DNA of 64,000 nt. Source: Bog-473 sp963742035 (lineage in GTDB: Bacteria > Actinomycetota > Acidimicrobiia > Acidimicrobiales > RAAP-2). Made by a program: the position numbers and the translations under genes. The notes below the pieces were generated by a model that searched no databases, was not told the DNA's origin, and worked only from the letters and a program-made list of their open reading frames with translations. The DNA is taken from NCBI GenBank assembly GCA_963742035.1, contig CAVUKH010000004.1:35586-99585 (forward strand), read 5' to 3'. This document shows, piece by piece, positions 39,554 to 48,247 of this stretch (the first letter of the stretch is position 1; every line of letters starts with the position of its first letter).

Positions 39554-40309
39554 ATGCCGTTCAAGCTCGGTGGTAGCACCAAGACGGTCGCCGAGGACGT
39601 CGAGGCCGATGACCTCCCGCACATGCAGATCGGGCCGCTCGTCACCGAACAGCCGCTCTGGCCGCGGACGTTGCCCGAGCCCCATGAGGTCGACCGCCTG
39701 TTCGCCCAGGCCTTTGCCTTGGTCGGGGAGGGCATCGCCGGCGCCACGCATGCGCTGCTGGCCGGCGATCGTGACGCGGCCAAAGAGCTGGTCAAGCGCG
39801 ACGAGGTCGTCGACAAGCTGATCGGGCAGATCTCGACCACGGTGCAGCATCAGCTGGTCGACGGCGAGACCACGCCCGACGAGCGCCGCGAGTACGTGGC
39901 CATCCTGCGCATGCTGCCGGACATGGAGCGCAACGGGGACCTGGCCGAGCACATCGCCCGCCGGGCCGCCCGTGGTCTCGGTGCCGAGATGTCCGCCCGC
40001 AGCCGCGGGCTCGTGGAGCGGATGGGTGAGGTCGCCACCACCATCTGGCGGGAGACGGCGGACGCCTTCGCAGAGCGGTCCGCCGATGCGGCCTCCTCCA
40101 TCGACGACCTCGACGACGAGCTCGACGACCTCCACGTCACCCTGACCGCCGAGCTGGTCGCCGGCACCATGCCGCTTCCGGTGGCCATCGAGCTGGCCAT
40201 GGTGGCCCGGTTCTACGAGCGGTTCGGCGACCACGCCGTCAACCTGGCGCGCCGCATGTCCACCCTCGTGATCGGTGGGCCCGAGCCGGTCTCGTCCGGC
40301 CCGGACTGA
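39554..40309 (+). CDS. phoU: PhoU-family phosphate signalling protein
   Basis: A 251-residue helical protein with two PhoU repeats. The typical core DVEADDLPH is followed by VDRLFAQAFALVGEGIAGAT, DEVVDKLIGQISTTVQHQ, the repeat motif DMERNGDLAEHIARRAA and, in the second half, ARFYERFGDHAVNLARR. The E/DxxxD-type metal-binding motifs of PhoU are visible in these helices. PhoU represses phosphate uptake with the Pst transporter and the PhoR-type kinase. It is not next to the pst operon, which lies 20 kb away in this window. The longer frame upstream is not needed; the ATG at 39554 has a -10 hexamer at leaderless distance. Confidence 0.88.
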   Translation: MPFKLGGSTKTVAEDVEADDLPHMQIGPLVTEQPLWPRTLPEPHEVDRLFAQAFALVGEGIAGATHALLAGDRDAAKELVKRDEVVDKLIGQISTTVQHQLVDGETTPDERREYVAILRMLPDMERNGDLAEHIARRAARGLGAEMSARSRGLVERMGEVATTIWRETADAFAERSADAASSIDDLDDELDDLHVTLTAELVAGTMPLPVAIELAMVARFYERFGDHAVNLARRMSTLVIGGPEPVSSGPD

Positions 40310-40344
40310 CCGCCCACCCCGACTGATCGCCGGCCCCGGGCCGG

Positions 40345-41370
40345 TCAGGCGCGCAGCGCCAGCAGTTCTTCGGCGATCTGGACCACGTTGAGCGCGGCGC
40401 CCTTGCGGAGGTTGTCGCCCGAGACGAAGAGGGCCAGTGCGTTGGGTGCGCCGTGGGCCCGCCGGATGCGGCCCACATAGGACACATCGCGGCCGGCCGC
40501 CAGCAGTGGCGTCGGGATCTCGGCCAGCTCGACGCCCGGCGCCGTTCGCAGCACCTCGGTGGCGCGCTCGGGAGTGATGGGCCGCTCGAACTCGCACACG
40601 ATGGCCGCCGAGTGCCCGGTGAAGACGGGCACGCGCACGCAGGTGGTGGTCACCGCCAGGTCGGGCCGACCCAAAATCTTGCGGGCCTCGTTGCGGTACT
40701 TCTGCTCTTCGTCCGTCTCGAGCGAGCCGTCGTCGACGATGGTGAACTGCAGCGGAATGAGGTTGTGTGCGATGGGGACCGGGTAGACGCTGCGCGGGGG
40801 GAAGTCGATTGCGGTGCCGTCGAAGGTGAGATCCGCCGCCCGATCCGCCGTCTTGGACAGCTGTTCGGCCAGCTCGCGCACGGCGTCGACGCCGCCCCCC
40901 GACACCGCTTGGTACGTGGCCACGACGAGGCGCGTGAGACCGGCCTCGTCGTCGAGAGGCTTGAGGACGGGGATGGCGACCATGGTGGTGCAGTTCGGAT
41001 TGGCCACAATCCGCTTGGGGATGTGCCGCAGCTCGGCCGCGTTGGCCTCGGGCACCACGAGGGGCACGTCCGGATCCATGCGCCACGCCGAGGAGTTGTC
41101 GACGACGATGGCACCGCCGGCGGCCAGCCGCGGGGCCAAGGCCCGCGACACGGAGGCCGGCGCCGAGCACAGGGCGAGGTCGATCCCGGAGAGGTCGGCC
41201 GACTCGGCGTCCTCGACGACGACGTCGCCGTCTCCCCACGGCAGTGTCGTGCCGGCGGAGCGGGCCGACGCGAGATACCGCATGGAGTCCACCGGGAAGT
41301 GGCGTTCGGCCAGGATGGAGCGCAGCACCACGCCCACCTGCCCCGTCGCTCCCACGATGGCGATCCGCAT
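40345..41370 (-). CDS. asd: Aspartate-semialdehyde dehydrogenase
   Basis: A 341-residue enzyme reducing beta-aspartyl phosphate to aspartate semialdehyde, at the branch to lysine/diaminopimelate, threonine and methionine. Landmarks are the NADP motif GATGQVGVVLRSIL, the catalytic cysteine in VANPNCTTM, and RVPVFTGHSAAI toward the C-terminus. On the minus strand TACAAT-TGGCCG-ATG makes the message apparently leaderless and fixes the start at 41370. It is convergent with the phoU-like gene (35 bp) and downstream of recR (90 bp). Confidence 0.96.
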   Translation of the reverse strand: MRIAIVGATGQVGVVLRSILAERHFPVDSMRYLASARSAGTTLPWGDGDVVVEDAESADLSGIDLALCSAPASVSRALAPRLAAGGAIVVDNSSAWRMDPDVPLVVPEANAAELRHIPKRIVANPNCTTMVAIPVLKPLDDEAGLTRLVVATYQAVSGGGVDAVRELAEQLSKTADRAADLTFDGTAIDFPPRSVYPVPIAHNLIPLQFTIVDDGSLETDEEQKYRNEARKILGRPDLAVTTTCVRVPVFTGHSAAIVCEFERPITPERATEVLRTAPGVELAEIPTPLLAAGRDVSYVGRIRRAHGAPNALALFVSGDNLRKGAALNVVQIAEELLALRA

Positions 41371-41376
41371 CGGCCA

Positions 41377-41382
41377 ATTGTA
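41377..41382 (-). promoter_or_regulatory. -10 element of a leaderless transcript (asd)
   Basis: TACAAT on the minus strand ends 6 nt before the asd ATG, so asd has its own promoter in spite of following dnaX-recR. Confidence 0.6.
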
Positions 41383-41460
41383 CGGGACGGCGGGGCTCGC
41401 CCGGCCCCAGTCCAGGCCCCAAGGCGTGGCTCGGCCCCCGAGCAGTGCCGGTCCCGCCGA

Positions 41461-42060
41461 TCAGACCTCGAGCGGCCGGCGTCCCTCGAGCGCGCGGCCC
41501 AGCGTCAACTCGTCGGCGTACTCGAGATCGCCCCCGACGGGGAGCCCGCTGGCCAGCCGGGAGACCACGACGCCCCGCGGCGAGAGCTCGCGGGCGACCA
41601 GCATGGCCGTGGCTTCTCCCTCGATGGTGGGATTCGTGCACACGATGGCCTCTCGGATGACACCGGCATCGATGCGCTCCAGGAGCTCGCCCAGGCGCAG
41701 CTGCTCCCGACCGATGCCGTCGAGCGGGCTCAACGCGCCCCCCAGGACGTGATAGCGGCCCTTGAACCCCGTGCGCTCGACGGCCACGATGTCGCGAGGG
41801 TCCTCGACGACGCAGATGACCTCGGGGTCGCGCCGGTCGTCACTGCAGACGGCGCATAATGCTCCCGACTCCGCCACGTTGAAGCACACGTCGCAGAGCG
41901 TCGTGCGCTCCTTGACGGCGATGATGGCGTCAGCCAGACGGCGGGCGTCGTCGCCGGGCACTTTCAGAATGTGAAAGGCGATGCGCTGGGCCGACTTCGG
42001 CCCGATGCCGGGCAGGCGGCCGAGTTCGTCGATGAGGGAGCGAAGCGGTCCCGTGTACAC
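41461..42060 (-). CDS. recR: Recombination mediator protein RecR
   Basis: A 199-residue RecR that loads RecA with RecF/RecO. The N-terminal helix-hairpin-helix (LGRLPGIGPKSAQRIAFHIL), the four-cysteine zinc finger (CDVCFNVAESGALCAVC with a further Cys) and the Toprim domain (VICVVEDPRDIVAVERT) are intact. The start is a GTG directly after the dnaX stop (TAGGTG), a usual dnaX-recR coupling. Confidence 0.96.
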   Translation of the reverse strand: MYTGPLRSLIDELGRLPGIGPKSAQRIAFHILKVPGDDARRLADAIIAVKERTTLCDVCFNVAESGALCAVCSDDRRDPEVICVVEDPRDIVAVERTGFKGRYHVLGGALSPLDGIGREQLRLGELLERIDAGVIREAIVCTNPTIEGEATAMLVARELSPRGVVVSRLASGLPVGGDLEYADELTLGRALEGRRPLEV

Positions 42061-43914
42061 CTACTCGCCCACCTCGCTGGCGCCGGGAAAGGCCTGCAGG
42101 AGGCGCGCTTCGGCGGCAGACGCCTGATCGGTGGACGTGTCCTCCATCAGCTCGCTCGGATCGATGTCCTCCATGTCGTCCACCGGCGCGGCGGGAGGCG
42201 GCGGCACAGCTCCCGGTGTCCGGCCGGACGCCGCGGGGGACGGGCCGGCACGCGCCACCGGCGGGGCCACGGTCTCGTCGATGTCGAGGACGAGCGCCAC
42301 CGTCGTCCCGAAGTGATCGGACAGGGCCGCCTCCACCAGGGCCTGCTGCTCGGCGCACTGGTCCCGGTGGGCCGCGTTGGGCAGTGCGAAGTGGGCACCC
42401 TGCTCGTCCACCGACACGAAGCGACCGCTGGCGTAGCGCGCCTTGGCCCGCGCCGGCAGCGACTGCAATATGCCGTCACCCCACGCCTCGGTCAGGCTGT
42501 CGCGATCGAGGGTGCGGGTGCTCCCTTGTGCGCCCGGCGCGACGGCGGCCGTCGCCGCGGCGGGCGCCGGTGCGGGTGCGGGTGCCGGTGGTGGCGCCGC
42601 CGGAGCGGCTGCCTCCGGGCCCGGGGCAGGCGTGGCGGCTTCCTTACTGCGCCGCATGGCACCGATGGAAGGTCGGCGCGCCACCTCGGCGGGAGGGCCC
42701 GGCGCCGGGGTGGGCTCTGACCCGACCGCGACCGAGCCGCCCGGGTCGGTGGCGGCGGGCGTTTCGCGTTCGGCCGACGCCCCCGGTCGGGGGAAGGCCG
42801 GCGCTCCGGACTGGGCGCGTTCGAGGACGCTGACCCGTTCCGACAGCGCCTCCATGCCCGAATCGAGGTCGGGCCGCACGGCACGGACGGCCGCGATCTC
42901 GAGCACGACCTGGGCGTCGGGTGCCTCCCGCATGTCGACCAGCGCGTGACCGAGGATCTCCATGCTGCGCACCACCCGGGCCAGGCCCATCGCCTCGGCC
43001 ACGCCACGGAACCGCTCGAGCGACGGTCCGGACACGGTGCAGAGTTCTGGCGCCAGCGCGGCCAGGAAGACCTGACGGAGGTCGTCGATCAGCTCGGTGG
43101 CCAACTGCTGCGGCCCCCACCCTCCGGCGAGCAGGGCGCTCAGCGCCACCAGTACCTGGCTGACATCGCCGTCGGCCAGCGCATCGGTCACCGCGGCGAG
43201 TTCGGGACGAGCCGCGTCCGCCGAACCCGAGGCCACCACCTGGTCCAGTGCCGAGAGTGCGTCACGGGCGGAGCCCCGGCCGCGGCGCACCGCCGCCTCC
43301 AGCGCCTCCTCATCGACCTGCAGTCCTGCCTCTTCCCTGACCGACGCCAGGAGGTCGTGGAGGGTCTCCGCCCCCAGGAGGCGGAACTCGAGATGCTGCG
43401 TTCGGCTGCGGATGGTCGGCGGCACCTTCTGTGGATCGGTCGTCGCCAGCACGAAGACGACGTGGCTCGGTGGCTCTTCCAACGTCTTCAACAACGCGTT
43501 GGCCGCTGCCGTAGACAGCATGTGGACCTCGTCGACGATGTACACCTTCCATCGTCCGGGGGTGCCCAACCCGGCGTGGGCGACCAGATCGCGCATGGCG
43601 TCCACACCGTTGTTGGATGCGGCATCGAGCTCGTGCACGTTCAAGGAGCTGCCCTGGGTGATCTCCACGCACGACGTGCAGACGCCGCAGGGCTCACCGT
43701 CGACGGGCGCCTCGCAGTTGAGAGCCTTGGCCAGAATCCGCGCCGAGGACGTCTTGCCGGTTCCCCGAGGCCCGCTGAACAGATAGGCGTGCGACACGCG
43801 GTCGTCGCGGACCGCGCTGCGCAGCGCCCGGACGACGTGGTCCTGGCCCTTGAGCTCGTCGAATCGGCCCGGCCGGAAGCGCCGATAGAGGGAAACGAAG
43901 GGAGCGTCGGCCAT
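42061..43914 (-). CDS. dnaX: DNA polymerase III subunits gamma and tau
   Basis: A 617-residue clamp-loader ATPase. Walker A is FSGPRGTGKTSSARILAKAL, the zinc module is CEAPVDGEPCGVCTSC, Walker B is VYIVDEVHMLSTAAANALLK, and sensor 1 is FVLATTDPQKVPPTIRSR. The C-terminal third is Pro/Ala-rich (about residues 380-470), then a tau-type domain. No run of A or other slippery site for a short gamma form is evident. On the minus strand TAGGCT lies 8 nt before the ATG, again compatible with a leaderless message. It sits between the SRP RNA gene and recR, a conserved order. Confidence 0.95.
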   Translation of the reverse strand: MADAPFVSLYRRFRPGRFDELKGQDHVVRALRSAVRDDRVSHAYLFSGPRGTGKTSSARILAKALNCEAPVDGEPCGVCTSCVEITQGSSLNVHELDAASNNGVDAMRDLVAHAGLGTPGRWKVYIVDEVHMLSTAAANALLKTLEEPPSHVVFVLATTDPQKVPPTIRSRTQHLEFRLLGAETLHDLLASVREEAGLQVDEEALEAAVRRGRGSARDALSALDQVVASGSADAARPELAAVTDALADGDVSQVLVALSALLAGGWGPQQLATELIDDLRQVFLAALAPELCTVSGPSLERFRGVAEAMGLARVVRSMEILGHALVDMREAPDAQVVLEIAAVRAVRPDLDSGMEALSERVSVLERAQSGAPAFPRPGASAERETPAATDPGGSVAVGSEPTPAPGPPAEVARRPSIGAMRRSKEAATPAPGPEAAAPAAPPPAPAPAPAPAAATAAVAPGAQGSTRTLDRDSLTEAWGDGILQSLPARAKARYASGRFVSVDEQGAHFALPNAAHRDQCAEQQALVEAALSDHFGTTVALVLDIDETVAPPVARAGPSPAASGRTPGAVPPPPAAPVDDMEDIDPSELMEDTSTDQASAAEARLLQAFPGASEVGE

Positions 43915-43960
43915 GGCGGCCGAGCCTACCCATGCGCTCGGACAACGCCGCCCGGTGCTC

Positions 43961-44073
43961 GGTGCGGCGGCCAGGTTGGCTACGGCACCCGGCCATACCC
44001 GCTGAGAGCTGCTGCCTTCCGACCCTGACTCGATTCACGAGCGGCCGTTGCGCAGGACCCGGCCACCGCACCC
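43961..44073 (-). ncRNA. ffs: Signal recognition particle RNA, small bacterial type (4.5S)
   Basis: The minus strand carries the conserved SRP domain IV: GTCAGGGTCGGAAGGCAGCAG, closely matching the 4.5S core with its GGAA tetraloop and the asymmetric AGCAGC loop. The flanks pair into a long stem: GGTGCGGTGGCCGGGT at the 5' side with ACCTGGCCGCCGCACC at the 3' side. The RNA is about 113 nt. It binds Ffh for cotranslational targeting. Its position beside dnaX and near tadA and tRNA-Ser is conserved in actinobacteria. Confidence 0.88.
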
Positions 44074-44424
44074 AACATCGGGACGGCAACGTCCCAAAGG
44101 CTAGTTGGTCGCATCTCGCCGCTCACCGCACACCGCACACCGCACACCGCACAACCGTGAGGGTGTCCGTCGCTCGCCCCGGGTCACGCGAGGAAATTTG
44201 TCGCGCCGGTGATCTGGTCCCCGGCCACCTGGACGAACCGGACCCACCCCGAAGGCCCCCCGGGTCCGGACCCGGCTCGACCTCCCGGATGCCACACGTC
44301 AGTGTCAGGGAGAAGAAGGGCACTATGGACCGAGCATCATTGGAGAATCCCTGGCCAGGGCCGGGTCCCGCGTCGGGCAATCGGGTCCTGGCGGGGCCGT
44401 TAGCCTGACCAGGCTGCAATCCCG
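44074..44424. other. Intergenic region between SRP RNA and tRNA-Ser(GGA)
   Basis: About 350 bp between divergent RNA genes. It should hold the promoters of both. The only clear repeat is a short CACCGCA array at 44124-44151. I see no credible protein gene. Confidence 0.6.
44124..44151. repeat. Short 7-bp tandem repeat (CACCGCA)4
   Basis: Four head-to-tail copies of CACCGCA, followed by a partial copy. The repeat lies about 50 bp upstream of the SRP RNA 5' end. It is too short and regular for a CRISPR and is probably a slippage product. Confidence 0.8.
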
Positions 44425-44509
44425 GAGGAGTGCGAGAGCGGCCGAATCGGCACGACTGGAAATCGTGTGTTGGGCAACCAACCGTGGGTTCAAATCCCAC
44501 CTCCTCCGC
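44425..44509 (+). tRNA. tRNA-Ser(GGA)
   Basis: An 85-nt class II tRNA with acceptor GGAGGAG/CTCCTCC, G discriminator and a long variable arm. The anticodon arm is CACGA-CTGGAAA-TCGTG, anticodon GGA. CCA is not encoded. The acceptor and T arms match the other tRNA-Ser at 48052, so the two are related copies. Confidence 0.95.
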
Positions 44510-44704
44510 TCAGAGACAGAACTCAACCCGCGTGTGCTCCTGGCCGATAGGCCTACGTGGACCCAAGGCTCGACCCGGAAGCCGCGGCGACCGCTCGTGG
44601 GTCGACCGCGCTCGTCGGCCACGCGCACGCGCCCCTGATCCTTTCGGACGCCTCGAACCCCATCGTCCTCGACTTGGGATCCACCGCATCGTGAGGACGG
44701 GCCA

Positions 44705-46261
44705 ATGACAACCGATCTGACTGGAGACTTCGGGCTCGGCGAGGACGAGTTCGACTGGGACGTGTTCCTGCCCGACCCTGACGAGTCCGAGATCGCCGCA
44801 GAGGCCGCTGCGCTCGAGGACGATGCCGAGCTGGACCTGGACGACTCCGATTTCGACTGGGAGGCCGCGCTCCGCGAGGAGGGCGAGTCGGAGAACGAGG
44901 GAGACAACGGCGCACGGGCCGGTGCCGCCTACGACCGCATCGTCGACATGGTCCGTCGATCCTTCGAAGATGAGCCTGACGCAGAGACGGACGCCGACGG
45001 CGACGCCGAGCCCCAGCCCGTTGCCGTCCAGGAATCCGAGACTCTCCTTCCCGCGGAACGGGAAGGAGAGGTGGAATCGGTTCCGACGGGCCTCGACGAC
45101 GCTGCGGAGCCCGACGTCACGCCGCATCGTGTCAGCCAGATGCGGCAGGACGAGGAGCTCGCGCCCGATGGCGCGTTGGCGGCACACGAGGAATTCGTGG
45201 CGGACGATGAGCACGAGCCCGAGCACGCCCCTGCCTGGGGATCGGCGCTCCCGTTCGTGGCGGAGCCCGACCTGCAGTCCGGTCCTGAGACCGAGCCGGA
45301 ACCCGAGCCGCTCCGGGACCTCGAGCCGGCAATGCTGTCCGTGGCGGATCCCGATCTGGACCAGGGACTCGATCCCGATCCGGGACTCGATCCCCAGCAG
45401 GGACTCGATCCCGAGCAGGGACTCGAGTCCGACCCCGAGCCCGATGTCGATGCCGAGCCCAAGCTTGCTCCCTTCTCGACCCTCGCGGAGCCGGCGGCCG
45501 CCGCGGCGTTGGTGTGGGGGGTGGAATCGACACCGGACACACCGGCCGACCTCCAGCCGACCTGGGCGACGGCGTCGGCCGCGCACGGAACGGATGCCGG
45601 CGACCTCGAGGTAGCCGATGTCGTCGATGCGGTCGAGGTCGTCGGTGTCGTCGAAGCGGCCGATGCGGTCGATGCGGACGGCGACGAGCTCGGCACCCAG
45701 GCAACCGGTGCAGCGAAGCAGAGAAGCCGGGTGCTCACTGCCACCATCGTGCTGGCCTGTCTCTTCGTCGTGGTCGTTGCCGCCGTCCTCGGCGTGCGCG
45801 CCCTGCGCCCGTCGAGTCATCCCGCGACGACCTCGGCCCCGCCGGTGACTGCGGCCCCACCGGCGCGCACCGTCACCACCGTCCCATCGTCCCAGAACGT
45901 GGCCCGGATTCAGACGGCGACCGACGCCGTCGACTCCGCGACGACCGCGGCGAGCGTCGGAATCACGTCGATGACCACGATCCCGACCCCTACCAGCGTC
46001 GAGACGGTCATGAACCCGTACATCGCGGCACTGCAGCTCTACCAGACGGTCCTTTCCGGAAGCCAGGTGCCGGCGGCGGCCCGTCCCGCGGAGGTCAGCG
46101 CTCAGGCACAGCTGCGCCAGGATCTGGTGTTCCTCGACACCATCAACGGACTGCCGCCGGCCCAGCTCGGCGCCTACCTGGCCCAGTTCGACTCCGACGC
46201 CACCAGCCTGCAGACGACGCTGAGCACCCTCGAGCAGAACCTCCGCGCCCCGGCCTCCTGA
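44705..46261 (+). CDS. Acidic single-pass membrane protein of unknown function (paralogue A)
   Basis: I do not recognise this 518-residue protein. About 335 residues are extremely rich in Asp, Glu and Pro and include short repeats such as GLDPDPGLDPQQGLDPEQGL near residue 225. One membrane helix follows (VLTATIVLACLFVVVVAAVL, about 343-362), then a Thr/Ser/Pro linker and a conserved C-terminal domain of about 120 residues with TINGLPPAQLGAYLAQF. That domain also ends the next protein, so the two are paralogues. Topology suggests a cytoplasmic acidic tail and a secreted helical domain. GAGG lies 9 nt before the ATG. Confidence 0.72.
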   Translation: MTTDLTGDFGLGEDEFDWDVFLPDPDESEIAAEAAALEDDAELDLDDSDFDWEAALREEGESENEGDNGARAGAAYDRIVDMVRRSFEDEPDAETDADGDAEPQPVAVQESETLLPAEREGEVESVPTGLDDAAEPDVTPHRVSQMRQDEELAPDGALAAHEEFVADDEHEPEHAPAWGSALPFVAEPDLQSGPETEPEPEPLRDLEPAMLSVADPDLDQGLDPDPGLDPQQGLDPEQGLESDPEPDVDAEPKLAPFSTLAEPAAAAALVWGVESTPDTPADLQPTWATASAAHGTDAGDLEVADVVDAVEVVGVVEAADAVDADGDELGTQATGAAKQRSRVLTATIVLACLFVVVVAAVLGVRALRPSSHPATTSAPPVTAAPPARTVTTVPSSQNVARIQTATDAVDSATTAASVGITSMTTIPTPTSVETVMNPYIAALQLYQTVLSGSQVPAAARPAEVSAQAQLRQDLVFLDTINGLPPAQLGAYLAQFDSDATSLQTTLSTLEQNLRAPAS

Positions 46262-46301
46262 GGCCGTTCACGGGGACTGGCCTGGGGACTTTCCAACGGG
46301 G

Positions 46302-47297
46302 GTGCCGAACTCCCATACTGGGGCCATCGCCACCGCCGACACCTTCACCTCGCTGAGCGACGAGAACGCCCCGAACCCACCGCAGCCCTGGCGGATGGCA
46401 ACCGAGGCGCTCGCCCCGGAGTCGCGCGCCGTCACAGAAGATGTGGACGCTGGGCGCCACTCCCTCAGGCAGTCGCCGTCCGAGCTCGGCGAGGAGCGGT
46501 GGAGCGACACCGGCACAGGTCCATTGCCGGACGCTTCGGCGGCGCAGGCCTGGGCCTCGTCATCGACGTGGGTCGACGGAGGCGTCGTCCAGAGGCCGCC
46601 CGAACCGGTCTGGCCATCCGAACCGGCGGGAGAAGTCGGGCCACCGCAGATCCCGAACTGGGACCGAGCGTCGATCGAGCTGCCCGAAGACCGGTGGGAA
46701 CACGCCGCCGAGACGACCCTGCCCCGCCGACCGGACCCGGCAGACCGGCCATCGTCGCGTCCACAGCGACACCGAAGCCGTGCCTTGACGGCGGCGATCG
46801 TACTGACGTCCCTCTTCGTCGTCGCGGTCGCCGTCGGCGTCACGGTGCCCTCGTTCCGTCATTCGACCAGTACTCCCTCGAACACTCGGACGAAGCCTGC
46901 CACCGCACCGGCACCGGTGGTCTCTTCTGCTGACGTGGCCCGGTTGCGGGCGGCGACGACCGCCGCCGCCGCCGCCACGGCGACGGCGCGCACCAAGCTG
47001 CAAACGATGAGCAGCTTCCCGACACCCACGAACGTGGCGGCGGTGATCAACCCTTACGTCGCGTCCCTGCAGGTCTACGGCTCGGCGCTGAGCAAGACGG
47101 CGGTGCCGGAGGCAGCCCGGGCGGCGGCCCTCAGCGCGGTGGTGCTGGTCACGAGGGACGAGCAGTCCCTGGCCACCATCAACGGACTGCCGTCGCTCCA
47201 ACTCGGCTCCTACCTCGAGGCGTTCTTCATCAACGTTGAACAACTCCAGACGACCCTCAGCAACCTGCTCGGGAAACTCCATACGTCGAGCACCTGA
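46302..47297 (+). CDS. Single-pass membrane protein of unknown function (paralogue B); start uncertain
   Basis: I do not recognise this protein. The C-terminal domain, with NPYVASLQVYGSALSKTAVP and TINGLPSLQLGSYLEAF, aligns with paralogue A, after one membrane helix (ALTAAIVLTSLFVVAVAVGV) and a Thr/Pro linker. The N-terminal part is shorter and less acidic. The start is unclear. A GTG at 46302 opens the frame, but the likely -10 hexamer CATACT (46314-46319) lies downstream of it. By comparison with tadA, the codon at the leaderless position is ATC (46326-46328). The next ATG is at 46398. Confidence 0.65.
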   Translation: MPNSHTGAIATADTFTSLSDENAPNPPQPWRMATEALAPESRAVTEDVDAGRHSLRQSPSELGEERWSDTGTGPLPDASAAQAWASSSTWVDGGVVQRPPEPVWPSEPAGEVGPPQIPNWDRASIELPEDRWEHAAETTLPRRPDPADRPSSRPQRHRSRALTAAIVLTSLFVVAVAVGVTVPSFRHSTSTPSNTRTKPATAPAPVVSSADVARLRAATTAAAAATATARTKLQTMSSFPTPTNVAAVINPYVASLQVYGSALSKTAVPEAARAAALSAVVLVTRDEQSLATINGLPSLQLGSYLEAFFINVEQLQTTLSNLLGKLHTSST

Positions 47298-47355
47298 GCG
47301 GGCCGGGGTTCTCGGGCCGGGCGCGGGCGGACTCCGCCCCAGGGGTCCGGCCTCC

Positions 47356-47361
47356 CATACT
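47356..47361 (+). promoter_or_regulatory. -10 element of a leaderless transcript (tadA)
   Basis: CATACT ends 5 nt before the tadA ATG at 47367. The surrounding sequence CTCCCATACTGGGGC is identical to the one before the preceding unknown gene (46310-46324). Confidence 0.5.
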
Positions 47362-47366
47362 GGGGC

Positions 47367-47888
47367 ATGGCAACGGCTGACATGACCACACCGCTGAGCG
47401 ACGACGACGCCATGGAGCTCGCCCTGGGCGAGGCGAGGCTGGCGGCCAAGCAGGGAGAAGTCCCTGTCGGTGCTGTCGCTCTCGTGGATGGGAGGGTCGT
47501 CGCGGCCCGCCACAACGAGCGAGAGGCCGCGGCCGATCCAACGGCGCACGCCGAAATCCTGGCGCTGCGCGATGCCGCCGCAGCCGTGGGCGGCTGGCGG
47601 CTCAATGCGGTGACCCTGGTCGTGACCCTCGAGCCCTGCCCCATGTGCGCGGGAGCACTGGTGGCAGGCAGAGTGCGCCGGATCGTCTTCGGTGCCAGCG
47701 ACCCCCGGGCCGGAGCCTGTGGCACGCTCTACAACCTCTGTGCTGATCCCCGGCTCAACCACGAGCTCGACGTCACCGGAGGTGTCGCCGCAGTGGCGTG
47801 CGGAGACCTCCTGTCCTCCTTCTTCGCCCAGAAACGACAGGATCGAGCCGTCAGCTCGCCTCCGCCCGGTAGAGACCACATCGCTTGA
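47367..47888 (+). CDS. tadA: tRNA-specific adenosine deaminase
   Basis: A 173-residue TadA that converts A34 to inosine in tRNA-Arg(ACG). The zinc and proton-shuttle motif is HAEILALRDAA, and the zinc cysteines are in PCPMCAGALVAGRV. The N-terminus has about 13 extra residues (ATADMTTPLSDDD) before the family start at MELALGEARLAAKQGEVPVG. Those codons and the promoter are duplicated before the upstream unknown gene. It lies between two tRNA-Ser genes and near ffs-dnaX, a frequent actinobacterial arrangement. Confidence 0.96.
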   Translation: MATADMTTPLSDDDAMELALGEARLAAKQGEVPVGAVALVDGRVVAARHNEREAAADPTAHAEILALRDAAAAVGGWRLNAVTLVVTLEPCPMCAGALVAGRVRRIVFGASDPRAGACGTLYNLCADPRLNHELDVTGGVAAVACGDLLSSFFAQKRQDRAVSSPPPGRDHIA

Positions 47889-48038
47889 GCGCGGGCTTCG
47901 ACGGGCCGCGGCCGTCTCGAACCGCACCCAGCGGCCACGGCCGAGTGAACCGGGCCCGGCATCGGCCTGACCTCGTCCTTCGCGCGAGTACGGCTCTCTG
48001 AACCCCCTCCACGAGGTTCCGGACCAGGTCAGAGCGAC

Positions 48039-48044
48039 TAGCAT
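48039..48044 (+). promoter_or_regulatory. -10 element of tRNA-Ser(CGA)
   Basis: TAGCAT ends 7 nt before the first base of the tRNA at 48052, a normal spacing for initiation at the mature 5' end or just before it. Confidence 0.45.
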
Positions 48045-48051
48045 TCCGCCC

Positions 48052-48137
48052 GGAGGAGTGCGAGAGCGGCCGAATCGGACGGTCTCGAAAACCGTTGTGC
48101 CTCATGGGTACCGTGGGTTCAAATCCCACCTCCTCCG
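48052..48137 (+). tRNA. tRNA-Ser(CGA)
   Basis: An 86-nt class II tRNA. The acceptor is GGAGGAG/CTCCTCC with a G discriminator; the anticodon arm is ACGGT-CTCGAAA-ACCGT, anticodon CGA. CCA is not encoded. It shares acceptor, D and T arms with the tRNA-Ser(GGA) at 44425. Confidence 0.95.
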
Positions 48138-48247
48138 CTCGGAGCCGAAGAGGCCCACCGCATGGCGGGTGCGGCAAGAACATCGGCAGGGCAAGCGCCT
48201 TGCCGGCAGCACCTGGCCGCTGCCCTGCGGCCGGAAAGGAGTGAACT

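Noticed and set aside
44124..44151. CACCGCA array considered as a regulatory iteron or CRISPR
   Set aside because: Only four 7-bp units, no spacers, no replication gene nearby; most likely a slippage product.
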